Assembly: GCA_037355855.1 (NCBI GenBank)
Contig: CM074762.1
Span: 930,001-994,000, forward strand
Length of the DNA stretch: 64,000 nt
Direction: 5' to 3'
From: Pseudo-nitzschia pungens
Lineage: Eukaryota; Bacillariophyta; Bacillariophyceae; Bacillariales; Bacillariaceae
Positions within the stretch are counted from its first letter, which is position 1; each line of letters begins with the position of its first letter. The position numbers and the translations under genes were made by a program. This document shows, one piece after another, positions 12,509 through 23,330 of this stretch. A model generated the notes under the pieces. That model was not told where the DNA came from. It searched no databases and saw only the letters and a program-made list of their open reading frames with translations.

Positions 12509-13759
12509 TCATAATTTCCGGTGCGGAACGCCAGATGCTTTCACTTCGTATGCCTCGCACAAATTCTTCCAGTCTTCCATGGTCAGGTTGACAATGGCTT
12601 GGCGCGGTGGCGGAGGCGCACTTTTCATTTCTCTCTGTTCGACGTTACGGACGACCGGACCGCCTTCCAATACCACCCCCTTCTCCTTGTCCAGGAGTTT
12701 GCTGTCTCGAACCTTGAAGACAGCGGTCCCTTCTTTCAGCAGGAACGAAAAGTGATAAAGATTCTCCACCGTTTGCGTGAAGGACTTGGGGTTGAACAAG
12801 AGATTGACGCCGTTGACCTCTCGGTTTTTTTTCAGTCTCTTGACGAGTTTCGGCGGAATCTGGTCGTCGCTCCCGTACGCCTGGCTCAGCTTTCTCTTTA
12901 CAGCGGTGTAGTGCTTATCCACCTTTTTCTTTAGGGCCTTTTCGACTTCTTCAATGTTTTTCTGAACGGCGCTCAGCTGGTTCGCGTCACGGGCCGTGTG
13001 TCCCTTGACGTTCTCGGGCCGCTCCTCTTCGTTGTCGCTGTCCGGTTGGGTCTTGGGCTTGCGCTTGGCGCGCTGCTTGACCCGGACTTCTTCGTTGCCA
13101 TCGAGGAGCGGCCCGTTCAGAAAGCTGACCCGGGAGGGGATCGCGTTGAAGCAGACACCCGCCTGTTCGCCCAGTCCCTCCCAATCGAATTTCGAGACTC
13201 CTCCACTCGTGATGCGGCACTTTTGGAGGAGCTTTTTGACCACCCGATCGGCGTCGTAACGAGGTATCTGGAAAACAGACAAGAAACGACAAGAAACGAC
13301 GACGAATCGAGCAAGAGCAAGAGCAACGAGTTCTTTCTTCGTGAGCCAGCGTCGCAGAACTCTTCCTTTGCATAAAAAAGATTACCATGCTCTCTGTGGC
13401 AGTAGCAGTTGCCAAAACCACGAACTCACCTGAATCAGCTGGTCGACGTTGTTGGCGGCCTTCTTGGCAATTTCGTCGAGATTCTCCGCGTCCAGGACTG
13501 ATTCCCGAACGTACCGGACCTCTCTGAAGATCTTGTTGTTTCGGTTGCGGGCCTCCCGTACCTTCAGGTCGGGGATTTCCTTCAGCAGAACGCGCTGGGA
13601 CTTGCGGATTTCCCGGCGCTCGGCATCCGTCTGTCCCTGGCAGACGTCCATGTTTTCTTCGTCGCCGCCATCGAGCGCTTCGTCTACCTCCTCTTCGTAG
13701 AGTTGCTGTTGCTGTTCCATGTTGACGGAGTGCTGATCGTCTTCGTCGCGTTCGGCCAC
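12509..13759 (-). CDS. NSE4: NSE4, kleisin subunit of the Smc5/6 complex
   Basis: Two exons, 13759-13430 and 13267-12509, joined across a 162-bp intron (donor CAG|GTGAGT, acceptor TTTCCAG|ATA), give 362 residues. The N-terminal region has the kleisin helix typical of Nse4 (RREIRKSQRVLLKEIPDL, about residues 48-65) and the following helical segment ending NNVDQLIQ. The C-terminal winged-helix signature NPKSFTQTVENLYHFSFLL lies at about 265-285 and is the family's most diagnostic motif. The middle is a charged linker rich in Lys, Glu and Asp. Nse4 bridges the Smc5 and Smc6 heads and binds Nse1/Nse3; the complex acts in recombination repair and chromosome segregation in the nucleus. The length fits the family (about 350-400). 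Confidence 0.92.
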
Positions 13760-15435
13760 TTTTCTTCTTTTGCTCTGCTCTGATTCTTTGTTAGTGTTGC
13801 AATCCTATCTCTTTGAGCCTTCGAAAAAGTTGCGTTTCGACGATTCCTCCTTCGTCAAGCAGCTTGCAATTGGTGTCGGATGTTGTGGTTGATGTGTTCT
13901 TCAGTCCCTGTCCTCTAGATGAGGATGCTTTGTAACCTTACCGTTCTGTTCAAAACAATACGAGAAACACTGAAACCATTTTGGCGCGGATCGACTGAAC
14001 AGGACGTGTCTACTGTGTGTATCGTGCCAGTAACACTAACTTACCCAGCGGTTGCTCGAACTTACCGGGTGTTTGTGGCGTCACGCGAACACCAGCGCGG
14101 GTTGGCTTCCAACATCACGTTCTTACCAATACTCGTAAAAACCTTACGCTAACATCCTACACGCTCCTACGAGAAGGCAGATAGCAGCAGTCCCGGGTAA
14201 AACGCACTGTCCCGACCAATGCTGAAACAATTTTTATCCGAGTCGAATGAGTCCGTCTATTTTTAGTCTAATTGAATTGGCTAATCGAATGAATCAATCC
14301 CTACAGTAAGTCGAAAACTACCGGTACAAGTAAGTTACCAGTACAAGACAAGTAAGTTACTACTTGTACGTCGAACCCGTCTCGATTCTTAAAATCTTCA
14401 AAATCGTTAGAGAATTTACCGGTAATTAACCTTACTTCCACTTCGTATTTTACTGTAGAGTAAAGTTTACCGTACCGGTAAGGTTACGGTACGTATCTTA
14501 CCTGTCATCATCCTCATCATTGGACATGAACTGTCATGATCCATGCTATTAGGCAGGAAGGTTCCGGAAAAATAGTAATGAAACAATATCAAGGGCCCCA
14601 ATGGGGAAACATAGTAATTACTACGGTACTAATTATGGTACGGATCGGAATGAATGGTGAACTGCTCGTACTCTTGAACACTGTAATTATTTACTCCTTG
14701 CATCTCTCAAAATTCTTTTGTGGTCGCGAGTGTAGAACACGGCGTTCTTTTTAGGATTTTTCTCATCAATCAATGGTTTGTCCATTATTATCTTCGGTTG
14801 TGGGGATGTGGATTCGTCTGAAGGTCGCCCGTCGCTGATTGGTTGCTTAAGTAAGGTTATGCAAAAAAAATATATCCTTGATGAAACAGAAATGATGCAT
14901 CAAGTCGGTGTCATGCAAGGCGCCCGTGCGCAGTATTTTGATTGTGAATAGTGAATAGCCTACCTCACACACGCGTGGACCAAGCTCACGGGCAGAGAAC
15001 GACATCTGTTTTTCGAGTTCTTTTCACGCTTTTCATGGGTGCTTTCCGAAAGGTGTTATCGTTCGACCTGCCGATTGGTTCCTGTTTGGCTCTCTTTTTT
15101 GTGCCTGTTATTTCCTTTACGGCTTTGCGCTAATTACCGTAGAATGGAACACAAGAAACAAACGATAACAACTCCCGATCGACCAACTCTTCGATCATTG
15201 CCATAATCGTTGCTGCAATATTGCTTTCGTTGAAGTTGCTGTTGTAATTTCTAACAGTTTGGACCTACAACACATTCAGGTCAACATCAGTAGCAGTTAT
15301 CACAGTCTCCATTCCGTCCTGCGTTCCCGGTAGGAAAAAGAATTAATTTTTGTGAATAAAGTGTCCACAAGCGATTCAAAAGTTAACCAATTAGTTGCCC
15401 TGTCAGCCTTCAACCTAACGAGCTCGTCCGCCACC
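13760..15435. other. Intergenic region between NSE4 and the cold-shock protein
   Basis: About 1.7 kb without a supported gene. GTAAGGTTAC-like words cluster at about 13925-13945, 14310-14360 and 14410-14510, including back-to-back CCGTACCGGTAAGGTTACGG. The last 200 bp are probably promoter and 5' UTR of the cold-shock gene. Confidence 0.6.
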
Positions 15436-15942
15436 ATGTCTCTTCAAGGAACCGTCAAGTTCTTTTGCAACAAAGGGTTCGGTTTCATCACTCCGGCCGA
15501 TGGCACGGATGACGTCTTTGTCCATTACACCCACATCAACAAGGATGGCTACAAAACCCTAAACGAGGGAGAAAGCGTCACCTTTGACAAGGAATTCGAC
15601 GACCAGAAGCAAAAGTGGTCGGCCAGCAACGTGACGGGAAAGGGAGACGGCATCCAGCGACAACGATTCTCGAACCATGGAGGCCGTGGTGGCGGAGGCT
15701 ACGGGGGAGGTTATGGTGGCCGCGGTGGCGGAGGATACGGAGGCGGGGGTGGATACCATGGAGGTCCACAGTACGGCGGAGGTGGCCACTACGGAGGAGG
15801 TCCCCAGTACGGAGTCGGCAGTGGATACCACCCAGGTGGCCATTACGCAGGAGGCGGTCCTCCGATGGGTGGGTATCCGCCGGTCTTTGAACCACAGGCC
15901 TTTGACCCACCGGGCGACGCCGGTGGCGGGCAGCAATGGTGA
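15436..15942 (+). CDS. Cold-shock-domain, glycine-rich RNA-binding protein
   Basis: 168 residues. The start at 15436 is preferred over the in-frame ATG-like codon at 15352 because it sits in a near-ideal context (CCACCATG) and begins directly with the domain ([10 protein letters not shown]). The cold-shock domain spans about residues 1-70, with RNP1 (KGFGFITP) and RNP2 (VFVHYTHI). The remaining 95 residues are a Gly/Tyr/His-rich tail of [18 protein letters not shown] repeats, ending in a Pro-rich segment. This CSD plus glycine-rich layout matches plant and algal GRP2/CSP proteins, which act as RNA chaperones in cytoplasm and nucleus. Typical CCHC zinc knuckles are absent from the tail. A role in cold or translational control is inferred from the family. 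Confidence 0.93.
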   Translation: MSLQGTVKFFCNKGFGFITPADGTDDVFVHYTHINKDGYKTLNEGESVTFDKEFDDQKQKWSASNVTGKGDGIQRQRFSNHGGRGGGGYGGGYGGRGGGGYGGGGGYHGGPQYGGGGHYGGGPQYGVGSGYHPGGHYAGGGPPMGGYPPVFEPQAFDPPGDAGGGQQW

Positions 15943-16540
15943 CGTGCCGTCCATTCCAATTCGTTCCGTTCTATTCCGTCCCGTTCCAAGCAAGAGCAAC
16001 TTCCGCAAATTCGATCGGCAAGCGGATTGGCTTTCTTGCTTCGAACTGGAATAAACTGGATGGGATGGCATTGGATTGTGCACGGCTTGACTTTTCGCGT
16101 GACAATACTGCAACCGCAACATCGCATGGCAGGGGAGAAACGATGTTATGTATGAAAACTTAATTGATAGAGACAAGAGAAGATGGGAGAAACAGCTTGC
16201 GCTAAGACGATACAAACTCGAACAGAATTACGATATGCAGCACGAACGAAAGAAGATACTTGAATGATATGTATTATTATGTATATATTATGTTGGATAT
16301 ATATTGGGTTGGATACACAGAAAGTGCATCGTATTTTGATAGAGAACGATGCTAAATAATATTTATTATAGAGTTTTTCCTTCCGGGGAGGGGTTACGCA
16401 CAAAGTTGCATCTTCTGCCGTCTTCATAGCGTCATCGTCCTTCGCAATCCATTGCTATACATCGCAATATTCGAAGTATCCAAAACCCCAAACTTGCGAA
16501 ATCTTGAAGGGGCATTGCTATTTTGATTGAAAAAAAAAAC

Positions 16541-16789
16541 TCAGTTCTGGATGGTTACTGATGGCATTGATAGGCGAGAAACGACAACGCAAACGCGCGA
16601 TGCAGCTACCTCCGCTCGTGATTGTTGAGCGAAGGAGTGTCGTTCGAGATCAAGACTTTGATACGTTTCTATGAAACCAACCCGGTCCTCATACAAGGAG
16701 AGCATTCGTTCCATGCCCCCATCCGCGACTTTCGCTTTCTCTGCTTTGACCGTTCCAGGCATGGATGGGTCAGTTGCCACACGCTCCAT
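16541..16789 (-). CDS. Possible terminal exon of an unresolved gene
   Basis: An 82-codon ATG frame reads with a natural-looking, charged composition (for example MERMLSLYEDRVGFIETYQ), and the same frame is open upstream to about 16840. A second protein-like stretch without its own ATG lies in another frame at about 16880-17050 on the same strand (GPLAKALFCILAIQGAACG). I could not find a clean splice junction joining them, and no family is recognised. It could equally be chance or a decayed gene. Confidence 0.22.
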   Translation of the reverse strand: MERVATDPSMPGTVKAEKAKVADGGMERMLSLYEDRVGFIETYQSLDLERHSFAQQSRAEVAASRVCVVVSRLSMPSVTIQN

Positions 16790-17255
16790 ACACGACGCGT
16801 ACTCTACGAAAGAGAATTCTTCAATGCGGATCCGATCCCGTGTGTTTCAAACAGATAGGTTCAACTTATCTATCGGTCAAAACGCAACGTTGCGAAACCC
16901 CACCCAAGATAACACGTGTTCGGCTACTCGTCAATCCACAAGCGGCTCCCTGTATCGCGAGGATGCAAAACAGCGCCTTTGCCAGTGGACCAACCGGTTT
17001 CGACTGCTCGCGGCTCCACAGCCGATCCGTAGGAACCCGCAGCACGCGCCTACTTGCCTAAGCGGTAGGAGGAGTTTCTGCGACTCGTGACCATCCCCTG
17101 TGCGATCGCACCGACCTATTTGGAGTTCCTTTCTATGACAGCTGCCACCGCTGTTCGAGGGCAGGCGTGCAGCCTCCATAGGTCCGCCGTGCCAAGTATC
17201 AACAAACCCCGTGCTCCGAAACAAAACTAAACAAAACTAGTAGACTAGTACACGT

Positions 17256-17282
17256 AAACTAAACTAAACTAAACTAAACTAA
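17256..17282. repeat. (AAACT)n pentanucleotide repeat
   Basis: About five uninterrupted AAACT units, preceded by two looser AAACAAAACT units at about 17220-17240. One of the many 5-bp tandem arrays in this window's non-coding DNA. Confidence 0.9.
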
Positions 17283-18992
17283 GCAAAGCAAATCGATCCG
17301 AGGAAAACCTCGTCGTCTTGGGGCAGCGGACTGAAAGGGCCAGGCCAAACCAAACACCACGATGTGTGACGGGGAATGCCATGAAAAGAGGTTCCCACCG
17401 CCATACTACTAGTAGTACTAGTAGTTGGGACACGCGAACCCATCCCAGGAAACTCTGACCACGTTACACATCTAGTAGTAGTTCAAGTGCTGTGGGATTT
17501 TAGCAGGTAACAGTGTGTTGTAGGCTACTTGGGTAGGATTCCAATCGGTTTCACGAGAATTCCTATCTGTTTGAAAATGGTTGAATGTAGTTTGGATTGT
17601 AGTACCACTTTAGCGTGCATTTTGTTGTTCTTGTATCATTCCTTCCAACGAATTTGCCTCTCAATTTCCAAGTTGTCGTCGCAAACGTCCAGAGTCCTCT
17701 GAATGACAAGAAGCGAAAAGCATTAGAATTTGTTCCATGATAGGTGGTGTCTTCTCGCCTTACTGAGATCAATTCACTTGCCACCAATGAACTTTTAGAG
17801 GAGTGGGAAAAGAAAACAGTGAGAACGCGGAACAAACCGAAGATGGGTAAGGTTAATCCATACCGTACGGTAGGGGATGAGGGAGGAGTGGTCAAGGCGT
17901 CCAATGAAAAGTCAGGTTTTTTCGGTACCATTCGTGATTGCAGTCCCGGTAAGTAGAATGGAGAGAGAAGGTAAGATTAATTAACCTTACCGTATGCATG
18001 ACACACCAGGCACGCGGCATCGGCTTCGAACGCAAGTCAAAATGCCCGTTCATTTTCCGCAAGTTGACAACTCTGCCCTCGCTCGTTGACCGTCATCCAA
18101 CAACAACAACAAAAAAGAGGCCGTGCCGCCTTCGAAGGGCACCCCTTCACTATCATCACGTCTATCGAACGGAGAGGGGTCGTGAGGACTCTGCTCAATC
18201 GACGAAACAGAAGAATCTGGTCGATTTTTGGGGCCGACCGGATGCTCCAGAACGCCTCGGGAGACCGGCAAAGCCGGGTCGATCAATCGTCACCGCTCCA
18301 GCGAACGCAAAAGTCCGGGAGGTCGATCGGGGAGGTGAACGCCATGGTACTGAGCAGAACAAGGTGGAGTTGCCAGCAGGCTAGCGAAAGCCCGGAACGG
18401 CAAGGCCTGGGTCTTCGCAACGAAACGTAGCAAAACGAAACGTAGCGAAACGAAACGCACCGAAAGTGGACAAGGTCTTCGCGAGGGTTGTCCCGAGCAC
18501 ACTCTTCTCGGAATCTCCGAGTCTGCCGAGGACACGTGACGTCTGCCGGAAAATACCAGGAGTGCGGAAGGCATCGGGTTTTTCAACTATTTCCTACCGC
18601 CCTTTTGCAACGGACCGGTTTCTGACGATCCCGTAGCAATGGCGTTGCGTGGCGTGGCGTGGCCCGCGACGAAAGTCGACATCGGGACGCTGTTGTTCCT
18701 GACCGCAGAGCAACGGGGATACGGTCTGCTCCGGACGGCAGTGTCGCCGCGAGGCACCAGAGCCCTTTCGTGGCGAGTGCGGTGACACCTCCCGTGACCC
18801 GAGCAATTTCCGTGCGCCGGATGGATATCGCGGTGACATGTTTGGGCATCGATGCCCGACTGCACAACACGGGGATGTTCGGTACGGGAACGGGAGCCAC
18901 TCCGGGACGAACTTTTCCGTGAACCGGAGCGAATCGGAACCTTGGTGGGTGGGACTCGACGATCTCTCGCCGGAGGGAACGAGGTCGTGCTG

Positions 18993-19028
18993 TACTACTA
19001 CTACTAGTAGTAGTAGTAGTAGTAGTAG
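18993..19028. repeat. (TAC)n(TAG)n palindromic microsatellite
   Basis: A TAC run turns directly into a TAG run around CTACTAGTAG. Because the two trinucleotides are reverse complements (TAC/GTA and TAG/CTA in register), the tract can fold on itself as a hairpin. Similar shorter cases occur at 17404-17425 and 38260-38278. Confidence 0.85.
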
Positions 19029-19237
19029 CTTCCGGGCAACACACTACAGAAAGGAAATACGAGCTTTTTCGACTTCGTGGTGGAATGATACGGAGATCGA
19101 GAAAAAGATAAAATACTAGTGGTGGTCATCGCTGCGAACACCCGCCAGGATGCCATCACCACCATTAGTACAGCACCAGCAGAGGGAGGAAGGAGCACCA
19201 GCAGTTCCACCACCACGAGCACTTGAGGAGTGCCACT

Positions 19238-19268
19238 ATTAGTAGTAGTAGTAGTAGTAGTAGTAGTA
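19238..19268. repeat. (TAG)n microsatellite
   Basis: About nine AGT/TAG units following GCCACTATTAG. It lies about 210 bp downstream of the palindromic TAC/TAG tract, and the DNA between is rich in CCACCA and CAGCAG words. Confidence 0.85.
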
Positions 19269-19624
19269 CCCAAACGAATTCAAAGTGATATCGAAAAACT
19301 GCCATTGCTTGCACTGCTGCATTCTTGATACTCTGTTTGAAGACACGTAAAAGATGGAAGATATTGTGGTAATCTTATCATCATACTTTTTCAACTGCAC
19401 AGCAGTATTTTCTTGCTTGAAAGATTTTAAAAGTTTCCCGATGAATTCTTTGGGGATATAAAATCCCCCTTTCGTGAGTTCTTCTACCGGTACTCATGAG
19501 GACCCCGAAGTTTCATCATCAGCAGAAGCAACAGAGACCACGGACAACGACGACGGCACTCAAAAGCCGTAAACCGGAAGAAGGACGAAGGACTCCCTCC
19601 GGTGGGAACGACACAAAAAATTAC

Positions 19625-19650
19625 TATTACTACTACTACTACTACTACTA
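19625..19650. repeat. (TAC)n microsatellite in the probable 5' UTR of the ING-SGF29 gene
   Basis: About nine TAC units. If translated from an upstream ATG at 19496 they would encode a run of Tyr, one reason for placing the start at 19745 instead. Confidence 0.85.
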
Positions 19651-19744
19651 CGCAACAATCAACTCACTCCGTTTGCGGTTCCATCGAAACGTTACGGATT
19701 GGCTCCGGACCGCGCCACCAAGCGAGAGCAAAAACCACTCCAGC

Positions 19745-20755
19745 ATGAGCATGCCCGGAGGTTTCGTCGACGGCGAGTCGTACCTGGAAAGCCTCATCGA
19801 GAGCCTGTCGACGCTCCCGGCGGAAATGCGACGAAACCTCGAGCTGATGAAGGACATGGACGGATCCTGTTCTTCGCTGTTGGAAGAGACGATGAGGATG
19901 CAACAGGAGTACCTGAGACGGGTGGAAGACAAAATGGGGAAGCTGGAGGTCGTCGACGGAACGGGGGTCCGCGTTTTGACGTCCGGTCAGCGCGGAACGG
20001 CATCCCACGATCCGATGGAAGGGCAGGACGACGAAAACGAAAACGAAAACGACGACGGCGATGCAACCAGCGAGCTGCCCGTCGTGATTCCCACCACCGA
20101 GGAACTCCTGGCATACGTGCACGAGCCGGCCACCCGTTCCAGGATCGAATCCCTCCGCACCGATGCCCTCCAGCACGCCGAGGAAAGGGTCGCTATCGCC
20201 CGCCAGACCTACGAGCTCGTCGACAATCTGTGCCGGAAGCTGGACACCGATCTGCGAGAAATGGAGCGCTGTCTCCTGGCCCGCAACGGGGGGGCCGACT
20301 TCTCGATCGCGGCGGGGGCCGCCTCCGGTGCGGCGGCATCGATGGGCTCGGGACCGTCGGCCCGGAGGGCCCCCAAGAAAGACGACCTGGCCGCCGTCCA
20401 GGAGGTCCCGGGGTCCCCGGACTGGATCCTGGCCAAGGTCATTGCGCACGATCCGCAAACGGGCATGTTCAAGCTGTCCGACGAGGACATGGAGAGCAAC
20501 AAGATCTTCAACCTGCCCGAGTCGCAGGTCATCATCCTGGAGCGCATGAAGAACCTGCGGATCGGGGACGTGATCTTTGCCGTGTATCCCGACACGACGA
20601 GTTTTTACCAGGGGACGATTGCCCAGCCTCCGCGCAAGGCAGCGGGGGGCGGGATGTTCGTCATGGTCACCTTTGTGGACGACGAGGACGTGACCACCGG
20701 GAAAACGCTCGACAAGGCCGTCCTGCTCAAGCACGTCATGCCGCCACCCTTTTGA
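19745..20755 (+). CDS. SGF29: ING-domain / SGF29 tandem-Tudor fusion, probable SAGA/HAT chromatin reader
   Basis: 336 residues from the ATG at 19745; the longer frame from 19496 would add an implausible Tyr-rich leader. The C-terminal 115 residues (about 222-336) are the SGF29 tandem Tudor domain: DWILAKVIAH, FKLSDED, the hallmark AVYPDTTSFYQGTI (about 279-292) and MVTFVDDEDVTTGK, closing with a proline-rich end. In SGF29 this domain reads H3K4me2/3 and anchors the GCN5 module of SAGA/ATAC. The N-terminal part is not the usual short coiled coil but matches the ING N-terminal domain: YLESLIESLSTLPAEMRRN at about 13-31 and VAIARQTYELVDNLCRKLDT at about 149-168, the two halves of the ING helical dimerisation fold, separated by an acidic insert. 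There is no PHD finger. The protein is presumably nuclear. Confidence 0.88.
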   Translation: MSMPGGFVDGESYLESLIESLSTLPAEMRRNLELMKDMDGSCSSLLEETMRMQQEYLRRVEDKMGKLEVVDGTGVRVLTSGQRGTASHDPMEGQDDENENENDDGDATSELPVVIPTTEELLAYVHEPATRSRIESLRTDALQHAEERVAIARQTYELVDNLCRKLDTDLREMERCLLARNGGADFSIAAGAASGAAASMGSGPSARRAPKKDDLAAVQEVPGSPDWILAKVIAHDPQTGMFKLSDEDMESNKIFNLPESQVIILERMKNLRIGDVIFAVYPDTTSFYQGTIAQPPRKAAGGGMFVMVTFVDDEDVTTGKTLDKAVLLKHVMPPPF

Positions 20756-21455
20756 GTTTGGTTCGTGGGTTGCGGGTTGCGATGCGTTTCGTTTCGTTGC
20801 GTTGCGTCGCAACGTGTTTGGTGGTGAGGTGCGATGGAGGGCCGTGCGGCGCTGGCTCGGGGAGGAGCCAACCGGACAACGCAACACCGGGGGTCGCAAA
20901 GAAAACAAGTTTGCGCGTCGTTGCTTCTGCGACTCGGGATCCCGAAGTGCAACAAGTACCGGAGTCAACTCCGTGTCCGCAGCATCAACAATGAAATCCG
21001 CACGGTGCATTCGTGCCAATCGAAATGCAACTACACGCATGTGCCTTTGATGAAACAGCACTATTCTTTGCGACGATTTCGCCTGGAATACTGCGATGAT
21101 CCAAAATCCAGATGGTTCACGTCGAAATTGAGTCAGCGGAGGTACAATGAGAGTGCGTTGAAATCAGGTGATACAGCAATGAACTCCAAGTACGTCGTTT
21201 TGCAACTGACACAACAACAAAAAGAACATTTATATCTATAGTGCTCTGAAATCAACAATTTGCAAAAAAATCTACTCTCAAAAAGATTTATCGATGCACA
21301 AAGATTAAAAAATAGAAATCAACAGTATCCTATTCTCTATAAAACAACAACTTTCCAGTCTTTCAACTGGTTTTGTTTGGTGGTGCCAGACGTGTTTCAG
21401 ACGCGACGACTTTACATTCCACTCCCTTGGACAAAGAAAATCCGGCATTTGGCAT
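20756..21455. other. Convergent spacer between ING-SGF29 and CAP
   Basis: About 700 bp between stop codons. It starts with a GTTGC/GTTTC-type pentanucleotide tract (about 20770-20830) just after the SGF29 stop. A 135-codon frame at 20834-21241 has no recognisable motif. Confidence 0.6.
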
Positions 21456-23330
21456 CTATCGGTACAATTCCGAAACCTCGGAAGTCAAGCCACCATCCGT
21501 AATTTTGTGGTAAAATTGTTCCGGAATGGGAATTTCTTTCCAGTCATCACCTTCCGGAATCGAAACGTTCATTTCGGAACTCATACTGGTCGTGAAGGAA
21601 GAGATCTCGGCGGATTCCTTGCTCAAATATGCCGTTACACCCACGGTCTTGTCAATCGTAAACACCGGACAAACTCCGTCGCTTTGTACGGCAATTCTCT
21701 TGCTATTGACGATTTCGCATCCACTGATGATAGTGGGGAAGATGACATTGACCTTGGTGCATTTGTCCACGATGATCGACTTGAACTTGGCTCCGTTGAT
21801 TTTGACGGTAACTTCTTCGCAATTGTAAATGTAGACTTGTTGCTTGGCATCCCCAATATCGATCTCCAACAGACCGTTGTCGGAATGAGCCTTGGCGGTG
21901 TCCTTGTCGTGGTTCTCGACGACCCACTTAGTTCCTCGTTGTTGGTATTCGATGACGGGAAGTCCAACCTTTTTCTTTTTGACGGGTTTCGCGGGCGACG
22001 AGGCCGCGGTCGTAGTGACTGTGACCTTTTTGCTTACCTCTCCCTTGAATTCTTTTCTCCACGTTTGCTGATCTTTAGTAACCTGCAAAGATTACACATA
22101 ACAAAGATGTTTTGATTGGAAAAGACCGCAATTCAGGAGATGATGATGAGTACGTGTACAACAAAACAAAACAAAACAAAACAAAATATGAGAAACTCGA
22201 TGATCCTGCACCAACGACAAATGTTACTGGAAGAAAATTGGAAGATACCGACGGGCAAACACAACACGATTCGTACCTTTTTGAGACCGGTCGCCGCGGA
22301 CGATCCGTCTTCCGAACGACGGTTTGCCAGTTCCGAGAAGAGACCAGCGGTGTTTCCTCCCTTGACGGTGTTCAATTCATTACCCTTCTTTCCGGCGTTC
22401 ATGTTCTTCTTGCGTTCCGCCTCGATGGCGGCATCCTGGAACGGAGTATCCGTCATGCGAATGGCGGCCTCGGCCAAGCTCACACCCTTTGGATTGAAGG
22501 TGAGTCCGGTCTTGTGGTGTTCGGTGATGTAATCGGCCAGCTCGAGAATTGTCGCCTTGAGGGCATCGCAGAACTCAATCTGCTTCTTTGATGTCTCGTC
22601 GTCCTTCATCTTGAACTCCTTGCGGATGCGGTTGGACCAAAAGTCGCTGGATCCGACACACTCCTTGACAAAAGGAGCGGGCAGCTGCGCGGGGGCACGA
22701 CAGGTCACCCACGAACAGCAGCCCATCATTTCACCGATTGCCTTTTGGTGATTGTCAAATTCGCGCTTCAATCGAAGCTTGCGGATCTCCCCCATGGGTT
22801 CCGTGATGGCTTTGAGATGCTCCATGAGTTCCTGCATGTCTGCTGGTTGTTTCGATTTCGAGGCCAGAATGATAACGTACCGCATGCCCTCGAAGAATTT
22901 TGTGAATAGTTGTCCCATGTCTCCCATTTCCAAATCGTCGCAGATGTCGGCACACTTGTAAACGGTAGTGTTGGAATATTTGTCAAAGGCCTTGACGGCG
23001 GCTGATTCGGTGGCTGCAGGATATCGGTGCACCAAAGAAGAACGCCAAACGATTCGTGTTGCGTTAGATGAAAGCTTCTCATTTGCCCCCGGAACGCATA
23101 GCTCTGGAGTCAATACGCAGCATCTGTCGATCTTGCGGCAACAAACCAAACTTACCTGAACCCGCAATGTGTCGGGCAGATGGAGTCTTTTGCAGTGGTG
23201 CCTTCGAGGGAGTGGCAGGGGGGCTCGAGGTGCTGGCGAACCCGCAATGGGCTTCCAACGCTGCGAGTCTGGTGGTGATGGCGTCGAGATAGGCGCGAAG
23301 GGGATCTACGACATTCGATGTGGACGCCAT
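21456..23330 (-). CDS. CAP: Adenylyl cyclase-associated protein (CAP/Srv2), actin monomer recycling factor
   Basis: Three exons, 23330-23156, 23013-22277 and 22082-21456, give 512 residues; both introns (142 and 194 bp) have GT-AG ends and phases agree. Order of parts: an N-terminal oligomerisation helix (DPLRAYLDAITTRLAALEAH, about 10-29); the helical folded domain (about 60-250, including SDFWSNRIRKEFK and YITEHHKTGLTFNPKG); a WH2-like linker (LFSELANR with ATGLKKVTKDQ at the exon 2/3 junction); and the C-terminal beta-helix CARP domain (about 350-510, with KWVVENHD, IYNCEEVTVKINGAKF and ISGCEIVNSKRIAVQ). CAP promotes nucleotide exchange on ADP-actin and helps cofilin-driven turnover in the cytoplasm. 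The long poly-Pro stretch of animal and yeast CAPs is missing. The second intron carries an AACAA repeat. Confidence 0.95.
22160..22186. repeat. (AACAA)n repeat inside CAP intron 2
   Basis: Five to six AAAAC/AACAA units within the 194-bp intron 22083-22276. Given on the + strand; on the sense strand it reads TTTTG. Confidence 0.85.

Larger units (their letters stand above)
15943..19744. other. Long gene-poor region upstream of the ING-SGF29 gene
   Basis: About 3.8 kb. Apart from the weak exon candidate at 16541-16789, no gene is supported. GC-rich open frames between 18000 and 19050 lie on both strands with no conserved motif. The region holds simple repeats (AAACT at 17256, TAC/TAG palindromes at 17404, 18993 and 19238) and the probable promoter and 5' UTR of the next gene, including a TAC microsatellite at 19625-19650. 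Confidence 0.55.

Noticed and set aside
19664..21061. 465-codon open frame on the - strand across the ING-SGF29 gene
   Set aside because: GC-rich coding exons leave the antisense frame open; the product is Arg/His/Gly-rich with no motif, while the + frame has clear domains.
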